From the NCBI GenBank assembly GCA_012840385.1, contig DULK01000093.1, positions 124,001 through 188,000 on the forward strand: a stretch of 64,000 nt of DNA, written 5' to 3'. The notes under the pieces were generated by a model, which had not been told where the DNA came from, did not search any database, and was given only the letters and a program-made list of their open reading frames with translations. Positions 59,133 to 64,000 of the stretch are shown here, piece by piece. Both the position numbers and the translations under genes were made by a program. Each line of letters starts with the position of its first letter. The stretch's first letter is position 1. Source of the DNA: Syntrophomonadaceae bacterium (GTDB lineage: Bacteria; Bacillota; DSM-12270; Thermacetogeniales; Thermacetogeniaceae).

Positions 59133-60002
59133 ATGAGGGTAACTGCCGAGTGTATCCCATGCTATTTGAAGCAAGCCATTTCCACAATGCGGGCCGCCGG
59201 AATAGATGATTCCCGGCAGCAGCGCCTGCTGGAAGCTTTATTTCCTGTGATTGCAGGCCTCGATGACTCTAAAACCCCGGCGGAGAATTCTTCGCTGGTT
59301 CTTTTCGAGCTGTATCGTTTGCTCGGCCCTGATGACCCCTTCAGGGAGGCTAAAGTTCGTTCAAACGACCTGGCGAGAACTTTTCTCCCTGCCCTCGAAA
59401 AAGTTATCGCTTTCAACGCCGACCCTCTCTTAACTGCCCTGAAGGTATCTGTTGCGGGCAATGTGATCGACATGGGAATCATGCCCGGGTTTGACGTTAG
59501 CGCCAGCATTCAACAGGAACTTGGACGGGACTTTGAGCTCTGCGATGAACAGCCGTTTCGTGAGTTGTTGGAAAAGGGTGGCCCGCTGGTTGTGATCGGG
59601 GACAACAGCGGGGAAATCTTCTTTGATTTCCTGCTTCTGGCGCAATTGCGCAGTTTTACCGATGATATCACTTATATTGTCAAAGGCGGCCCGATCCTTA
59701 ATGATGCTACCCTTGAAGATGCCGAAGCAGCAGGAATCCCTCTCCTGGCTAAGGTAGTCACCACAGGAAGCAACTACCTGGGGGTTATTCCGGAACTGTG
59801 CAGCGGAGCGCTGCGATCACTGATTGGAGACGCCAACCTGGTTTTGGCAAAAGGACAGGCCAATTACGAAACCCTTGAGGGAACATCCTTTGCCGGGGAT
59901 AAAACCTTTTTCCTGCTCAGGGCAAAGTGCCCGGTGGTTGCAGGGCATCTCGGCGTCAGGCTGGGAAGCTCCGTTTTGATCCGCAACCGGGTTAATTTGT
60001 AA
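59133..60002 (+). CDS. DUF89 (ARMT1-like) metal-dependent phosphatase
   Basis: 289 residues from ATG 59133, behind GAAGGGGAG. The N-terminus has the CIPCYLKQA cysteine pair of bacterial DUF89 subfamily I. The metal site is made by GDNSGEIFFD (Asp/Asn), KGGPILNDAT and LVLAKGQANYETLEG. DUF89 enzymes remove phosphate from damaged or surplus sugar phosphates and other harmful metabolites (damage control). The pairing with YjbQ supports such housekeeping. The CxxC pair may bind a metal of its own. Confidence 0.9.
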   Translation: MRVTAECIPCYLKQAISTMRAAGIDDSRQQRLLEALFPVIAGLDDSKTPAENSSLVLFELYRLLGPDDPFREAKVRSNDLARTFLPALEKVIAFNADPLLTALKVSVAGNVIDMGIMPGFDVSASIQQELGRDFELCDEQPFRELLEKGGPLVVIGDNSGEIFFDFLLLAQLRSFTDDITYIVKGGPILNDATLEDAEAAGIPLLAKVVTTGSNYLGVIPELCSGALRSLIGDANLVLAKGQANYETLEGTSFAGDKTFFLLRAKCPVVAGHLGVRLGSSVLIRNRVNL

Positions 60003-60019
60003 AAATTATCAGTTGCTAT

Positions 60020-60048
60020 TTACCCGGAGGGGGGTTCGTGTTATAATA
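60020..60048 (+). promoter_or_regulatory. Likely sigma-A promoter for the ferredoxin gene
   Basis: TTTACC at 60020-60025, a 17-base spacer and TATAAT at 60043-60048. GTTGCTAGTAGCAA just after it forms a short inverted repeat at the expected transcription start. Confidence 0.6.
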
Positions 60049-60095
60049 TAGTTGCTAGTAGCAAATATAACTAAAGAGTATAAGAGGTAATTGCG

Positions 60096-60281
60096 ATGCC
60101 TATGGTAGTGATCAAAGGACTCTGCAGCGGGTGTGGAGCATGCGTCAGAGCGTGCCCGAATCAAGCGATAACCTTGTGGGTGAAAGAGTCAGAAGTGGAC
60201 CAGGAGCGCTGCCGGGATTGCGAGGAATGTATCTTCGTCTGCCCGAACGGAGCTATTACAGGCGCTTCTCGAAAACATTAA
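60096..60281 (+). CDS. 2[4Fe-4S] ferredoxin
   Basis: 61 residues from ATG 60096, behind AAGAGGTAA. Two complete cluster motifs are present: CSGCGACVRACP (about 9-20) and CRDCEECIFVCP (about 39-50), with the ALxI-type strands between them. It is a small soluble electron carrier of the clostridial type. It is followed by an FmdB-type zinc-ribbon gene 34 bases later. Confidence 0.92.
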   Translation: MPMVVIKGLCSGCGACVRACPNQAITLWVKESEVDQERCRDCEECIFVCPNGAITGASRKH

Positions 60282-60315
60282 AAATCTGCAAAAATAACAG
60301 AAAGGTGTGTCGGAA

Positions 60316-60516
60316 ATGCCCATCTATGAATTCCGGTGTCAGGAGTGTGGGAAAAAATTTACGGTGCTGGTAAGGATTTCGGAAAGGGAGAAGGTCAAAT
60401 GCCCGGCATGTGAGAGCAAGAACATCACCCAGGTCATCTCCGCCTGCAGTTTCAAAGTGGGTGGAAGCAGCGGAGGGAGCTGTGTCAGCAGTTCTGGAAG
60501 CACCGGCTTCGGTTGA
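60316..60516 (+). CDS. FmdB-family zinc-ribbon protein
   Basis: 66 residues from ATG 60316; GTG 60307 is an alternative. The start MPIYEFRCQECGKKFTVLVR and the second CPAC pair (about 36-39) match the FmdB/Zn-ribbon_8 family, followed by a Gly/Ser-rich tail with one Cys (GGSSGGSCVSSSGSTGFG). Members were named after a regulator of formamidase genes, but their function is unknown. It ends close to the convergent serine protease gene. Confidence 0.88.
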   Translation: MPIYEFRCQECGKKFTVLVRISEREKVKCPACESKNITQVISACSFKVGGSSGGSCVSSSGSTGFG

Positions 60517-60672
60517 GGATTTTAATAGAAGGGCAGGCTGCCCTGATTCCGAAAAAAATCCCCACCTGCCGGCACAATTCCTTGTCACTTTTCTTATTAT
60601 CCATAGCTTTCTCCTTTTTATAATGAGGACTCAATGTTAGTATTTCCCAATGGCAGTAAAGAATACAGCGTG

Positions 60673-61506
60673 TTATCTTTCCCGGCGATTTGTGCCGTAG
60701 GGAATCGGAATATACTGGACCGAGGGGCGGCGCTGGCCTGGCTGCGGGTAGAGTTCCATCAGTTGGTGGATTTCCTTGGGAAGCTCGCATGAAATGTTGA
60801 TGCCTAATTTTCCCAATTGTTCGCAAGTGAGGGGATAATCGTGGGTCCACCTTCCGGAAGTCAATGTTTCGGCCACGCGGCGGGCATCTTCATCAGTCAT
60901 GCGATCCTTGAGGAGCTCAATAATAAACTCATTCACCTGGCGCATGGCTTTATCAGCTACATCAGCCAGAATCAAAGTCCGGTCATCAATCTCATTGACA
61001 TCCTTGCGTTCAACTGCTTTTAATATGGAAACTGCAGGATATTCCCCCAACTGCGGGTCAACCGGCCCGGCAACCGCGTTTTCGTCCATAACGATCTCGT
61101 CCGCCGCAAGCGCAATCATGGTACCACCCGACATGGCGTAGTGGGGGATAAATACGGTAACCTTGGCAGGATGCCGTTTTAGCGCCAGTGCGATCTGCTC
61201 GGAGGCTAAAACAAGCCCGCCGGGGGTGTGCAGGACGATATCGATGGGCATATCATCGGGTGTCAGTCTTATGGCCCGGAGTACATGTTCCGAGTCTTCT
61301 ATGTTGATAAAACGGGTGATTGGAAGGCCCAGAATATTGAAAAGTTCCTGGCGGTGAATCAGGGTAATAACCCTGGAGCCGCGCTGTTTTTCAATATACC
61401 TGATTTTCTTTACCCTCTGAGACTCGATGCTTCGATGCTTAAACATCGGCCAGAAGGATATCAGCAACAACAACATCCAGAATATATCAAAGAATGAAAA
61501 GCTCAT
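60673..61506 (-). CDS. Membrane-bound SDH-type (ClpP-like) serine protease
   Basis: 277 residues; the ATG read from 61506 follows AAGGTGA. An N-terminal helix (FSFFDIFWMLLLLISFWPMF) anchors it. The ClpP/crotonase-fold domain has PIDIVLHTPGGLVLASEQIA for the oxyanion loop, HYAMSGGTMIALAADEIVMD with the nucleophile Ser, and AGPVDPQLGEYPA downstream, as in the SDH_sah (PF01972) family. These proteins lie near SppA and NfeD in fold and are thought to cut membrane proteins. The C-terminal 40 residues are Pro/Arg-rich. Confidence 0.9.
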   Translation of the reverse strand: MSFSFFDIFWMLLLLISFWPMFKHRSIESQRVKKIRYIEKQRGSRVITLIHRQELFNILGLPITRFINIEDSEHVLRAIRLTPDDMPIDIVLHTPGGLVLASEQIALALKRHPAKVTVFIPHYAMSGGTMIALAADEIVMDENAVAGPVDPQLGEYPAVSILKAVERKDVNEIDDRTLILADVADKAMRQVNEFIIELLKDRMTDEDARRVAETLTSGRWTHDYPLTCEQLGKLGINISCELPKEIHQLMELYPQPGQRRPSVQYIPIPYGTNRRER

Positions 61507-61904
61507 GGCATCACTCACCTTCTGCTGTCTATAAGGTACCCCGTCAAACCCCTCATTTATTCTTCTTTAAAGTAGTACTCCAAAATGGGATTGCCACGTG
61601 AAGGAAGGAAGTGGCAGAAATACAGTGATGTATTTGAAAAGCGTTTAATGAACTTTATTTGTTTTATCGCTTTCTAAAATTTATATCAGTACCCTGTGAG
61701 GCTTATGAATACGGGTGAGTAACCCCGTAACAAGCTGTGTGATTAAACTTATTTAACTTAACGGTAAACAAATTAACTCTATTTTTCTTTTTATTGACCA
61801 ACAAAATCAATCCTGGCACAATAAGACCAGAGCGATAGCCGGGGCCCCCGGAAGATATCGATAATTCATAACTAAGTATCCCTAAGGGATCCCCCCCCTT
61901 ATGA
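61507..61904. other. Gene-free stretch upstream of the serine protease gene
   Basis: No gene is found. A short GTGAGTAAC resembles a 16S rRNA motif but has no rRNA context. The minus-strand promoter of the protease should lie within the first 100 bases, but no clear -35/-10 pair is visible. Confidence 0.4.
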
Positions 61905-61940
61905 TAACTTCCCCTTATATGATTGAGGGGAAGTTTTTAT
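61905..61940 (+). terminator. Hairpin with T run
   Basis: AACTTCCCCT pairs with AGGGGAAGTT around a 10-base loop and is followed by TTTATTTT. No gene ends just before it, so it may belong to a leader or to an unrecognised transcript. Confidence 0.7.
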
Positions 61941-62024
61941 TTTACTTTGTTTGGTGGGCGGTATTTTAAAAGAGTGCGGAGGAATGCATTTTGCAGCTGT
62001 ATAATAAAGATGGAGGTGAGCAAA

Positions 62025-62207
62025 ATGGGTGAGGAAGAAAAGGCCATTAAGCAGACGACCGAAAAAAAGTGTCCGTATTGCGGAAGCGAGAACGTGTTTG
62101 GTTTAAGAACGGAACACAGCAACCATTTGGTCGGATGTGGCTGTGGAGCCGCAAGGCAATATGAGTGTCTGGAATGCGGCGAACAGTTTTTATATAACCC
62201 GTGCTAA
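62025..62207 (+). CDS. Small zinc-ribbon protein, 60 residues
   Basis: ATG 62025 follows TGGAGGTGAG at ideal spacing; a longer frame from 61923 has no such site. The product has CPYCGSENVFGLRTEHSNHL, then VGCGCGAARQYECLECGEQF, a treble of cysteine pairs that can hold one or two zinc ions. The C-terminus is YNPC. It has no family that I can name. It has no partner gene in the same operon. Confidence 0.75.
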   Translation: MGEEEKAIKQTTEKKCPYCGSENVFGLRTEHSNHLVGCGCGAARQYECLECGEQFLYNPC

Positions 62208-62277
62208 CAACTGAATGATCTGAACATGTAAGATCAAAGTAGAGGGACTGTTAGTGTTAGTACCGGGGCGCCAATTA

Positions 62278-62508
62278 CTAAGTCTTCAGCTTCTTAACAA
62301 TATCATAAACAAGTCGGGCGGTTATTCCCCAGATTAATCCTTTTTCAGTCTGGTAAACATAAATACTCTATCTGTGTTCACCCCACGGCCTTGTGTTCCG
62401 TTCAGGAAGACCGAGACGGGCGGCAGGAAGCAAAACCCCGGGATTACCGGGAGTTTATTTTTTAAATTATCAAGATCTTGCGGTTTCAAGAGAACAACCT
62501 TATCCATG
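62278..62508 (-). pseudogene. Decayed NUDIX (CoA-pyrophosphatase-like) gene
   Basis: The ATG (read from 62508) overlaps the mnmM stop and begins MDKVVLLKPQDLDNLKNKLP. The frame later shifts; the last part, ending at TAG 62278, reads VYQTEKGLIWGITARLVYDI and VKKLKT, which is the C-terminal LIWGxTAxI motif of NUDIX CoA pyrophosphatases. Between them only a worn NUDIX-box-like stretch remains, and about 80-100 codons are missing. It was probably the second gene of the mnmM operon. Confidence 0.55.
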
Positions 62509-63084
62509 ATTTTTACTAATAACAAACAAGACAGGCGGCAGGTTTGGCCGGTTGATTAGGTCAAGGCGAAGCACGTTATAGAATTTCGGGTTGAGTTCGG
62601 CGAGAAAATCGCTCAGGGCTTCAAATTCCGTGAGGGCTCCCTCATGGCCCCTGTAACACACCACCGTGATCAGACCGTCCTGCTTGATCAGCTGTAAGGC
62701 CGCATCCAAAGCCTGCAGCGTGGACCCGGGAAGTGTGGTCAAGCTGTGGTCCCCTCCGGGAAGGTAGCCCAGGTTAAACATCACGGCTTTTGCAGTTCCC
62801 GGCTGCAGATATTTTCCCATGTGCGCATGGCTGTCCCGGATAAGGCAGGCCCTTTCTAATAAACCATTTTCGGCCAGTCTCTGTCTGGTTTTTTCTATAG
62901 CTGCAGTTTGTATATCAAACCCATATACCTTGCCGGACCGGCCAACCAGCCCGGCGAGAAACAGGGTATCATTGCCGTTTCCCACTGTGGCGTCAACACA
63001 TATTTCACCGGGCTTGACCTCCTGCTGTACAAACCACTTTGCCCAGGATACAATTTTATTTGTAAGGAGTTGATTTCTCTTCAT
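62500..63084 (-). CDS. mnmM: tRNA mnm5s2U-type methyltransferase (YtqB/MnmM family)
   Basis: 194 residues from ATG 63084 on the minus strand. It is a Rossmann methyltransferase: ICVDATVGNGNDTLFLAGLV binds SAM, YGFDIQTAAIEKTRQRL the ribose, and AVMFNLGYLPGGDHSLTT is the family signature (formerly rRNA_methylase, PF06962). Bacillus YtqB has been shown to be MnmM, which adds the methyl group to nm5s2U34 in tRNA. Length and motifs agree fully. Its stop codon overlaps the start of the decayed NUDIX gene. Confidence 0.9.
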   Translation of the reverse strand: MKRNQLLTNKIVSWAKWFVQQEVKPGEICVDATVGNGNDTLFLAGLVGRSGKVYGFDIQTAAIEKTRQRLAENGLLERACLIRDSHAHMGKYLQPGTAKAVMFNLGYLPGGDHSLTTLPGSTLQALDAALQLIKQDGLITVVCYRGHEGALTEFEALSDFLAELNPKFYNVLRLDLINRPNLPPVLFVISKNHG

Positions 63085-63485
63085 GGTTGTAACTCACCAC
63101 CGGACAAGATGCTCATGCTGCCCGGGCGGCACGTCTGTAAGATGTAAATACAGTCGAAGCCGTTTCGTGGTTGGTTCGGAACCGGCGTTAGGCAGTTGTT
63201 GCAAGCTTCCGACATCTGACATCCTGCCTCGGGCATCTATTTAAAGGGTAGGGGGCTGGATAAAAAAAGCACCTCCACCTGGGGAGGCCCAAAATGAGAA
63301 ACAAAGATGAATGTTAACCACATTTATTTTACTATTTTTGTACTTAACAGGCAACGATAAGGAAATGCAATTTATTCAACCTTGACGAAATTTGCCCGGT
63401 TGTTGAACAATATTTCCTGACGTGGTAATTTAATAGCATCGTATCAGGTTCGTTCCATTCGTTGCTTGCATGGAGGTCGCTCGTA
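63085..63485. other. Intergenic stretch between mnmM and xpt
   Basis: No gene is seen. CCTCCACCTGGGGAGG (about 63272-63288) forms a short hairpin without a good T run. I looked for a purine riboswitch ahead of xpt and found no TATA...GGGNGTTTCTAC-like core. The xpt promoter was not identified; GGAGG at 63471-63475 is the xpt ribosome site. Confidence 0.45.
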
Positions 63486-64000
63486 ATGAAAGAGTTGCTG
63501 GAGAGGATCCAAACGGAGGGTGTAGTAATCGGAGACAGTATCCTGAAAGTCGATTCCTTTCTGAACCATCAAATCGAGCCCTCATTTATACTTAAAATAG
63601 GGCGTGAGATTGCCGATCGTTTTTCGGGAGAGAGAATCACAAAGGTTCTGACAATAGAAGCATCCGGTATTGCCCTAGCCATGGCGGTAGGCTTGGCTTT
63701 AGGGGTTAAGGTTGTTTTCGCCAAGAAGGGCCATGCAAGTACCCAAACTGGAGAGATCTACACCGCGCCGGTTTACTCTTTCACCCGTCAGGAAGAAGTC
63801 AATATCTTTGTGTCTTCGAAATTTCTAACCCCTCATGACGCCGTGTTGATTGTGGACGATTTTCTCGCCCACGGCCAGGCTTTAAAAGCACTTATTGATA
63901 TAGTCAGGCAAGCGGGGTCGGTACTTGTCGGCGCCGGAATTGTGATTGAAAAACAGTTCCAGGGCGGAAGGGAATCCTTACAGGAAAGTGGAATACGTAT
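63486..64000 (+). CDS. xpt: Xanthine phosphoribosyltransferase (partial, cut by window end)
   Basis: 171 codons are visible from ATG 63486, behind GGAGG; the last 20 or so lie outside. It reads KVDSFLNHQIEPSFILKIG, TIEASGIALAMAVGLALG, VVFAKKGHASTQTG, VYSFTRQEEVNIFV, then the PRPP-binding VLIVDDFLAHGQALKALI and GAGIVIEKQFQGGR. This follows Bacillus Xpt closely. The enzyme makes XMP from xanthine and PRPP in purine salvage. No purine riboswitch is seen upstream. Confidence 0.94.
   Translation, partial: MKELLERIQTEGVVIGDSILKVDSFLNHQIEPSFILKIGREIADRFSGERITKVLTIEASGIALAMAVGLALGVKVVFAKKGHASTQTGEIYTAPVYSFTRQEEVNIFVSSKFLTPHDAVLIVDDFLAHGQALKALIDIVRQAGSVLVGAGIVIEKQFQGGRESLQESGIR

Noticed and set aside
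61705-61745. GTGAGTAAC-like motif suggesting 16S rRNA
   Set aside because: Only a few bases match and no rRNA helices or further conserved blocks are present.
63290-63480. Possible purine riboswitch ahead of xpt
   Set aside because: The conserved loop and core sequences of the guanine aptamer are not found.

Overview
The window looks like part of the chromosome of an anaerobic, endospore-forming Firmicute of the Peptococcaceae type (relatives of Desulfotomaculum, Pelotomaculum). The basis is: the end of an HdrA-like protein, a flavin/iron-sulfur diaphorase (NuoE/NuoF-like), a T-box leader, a tiny SpoVM-like sporulation peptide, an SspF-like spore protein, and several small families common in that group (DUF3786, DUF2197, a class of predicted ABC ATPases). 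The species is an inference; no rRNA is present. Shine-Dalgarno sites are strong and TTG/GTG starts are frequent.

Layout. 0-7.6 kb: HdrA tail, a T-box-controlled class I aminotransferase, a DnaD/DnaC-type replication pair, hisC with a small metal-binding protein, a coiled-coil protein, tRNA-Arg. 7.6-17.5 kb: DUF3786 protein, spoVM, a response regulator with a degenerate GGDEF domain, a TPR protein, folE, surE, a MoxR ATPase and a three-gene NADH/iron-sulfur module with no hydrogenase beside it. 17.5-28.1 kb: sspF, an EF-G paralogue, a zinc-ribbon/OB membrane protein, tRNA-Trp, ddl, a K+ channel, a COG3044-type ATPase, a GDSL esterase, a TtcA-like enzyme, trmL and tRNA-Ala.

28.1-44.0 kb is an accessory, partly decayed region that starts right behind tRNA-Ala. 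It holds insertion-sequence and transposition-helper remnants, a broken WYL regulator, duplicated and frameshifted genes, small unknown proteins, and one large intact block (33.3-39.8 kb). That block has a 1459-residue SF1 helicase with an unusual N-terminal domain and a long helical C-terminal half, a truncated second copy of its N-terminal domain, and two overlapping genes for membrane proteins. It is the best candidate here for an undescribed, possibly defence-related, system; this is inference from architecture and neighbourhood only.

44.0-64.0 kb returns to core genes: a RecJ-family exonuclease, ACT-domain malic enzyme, a 35-residue rubredoxin-like protein, a putrescine-type aminotransferase, a permuted papain-fold (YiiX-like) membrane protein, a complete dipeptide/oligopeptide ABC transporter (binding protein, two permeases, two ATPases), a sirtuin, YjbQ, DUF89, a 2[4Fe-4S] ferredoxin, FmdB, a membrane SDH-type serine protease, mnmM with a decayed NUDIX gene behind it, and the start of xpt, cut by the window end.

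Stretches over 300 bases without a gene are described as separate entries. All family assignments come from reading motifs by eye; no database search was possible.
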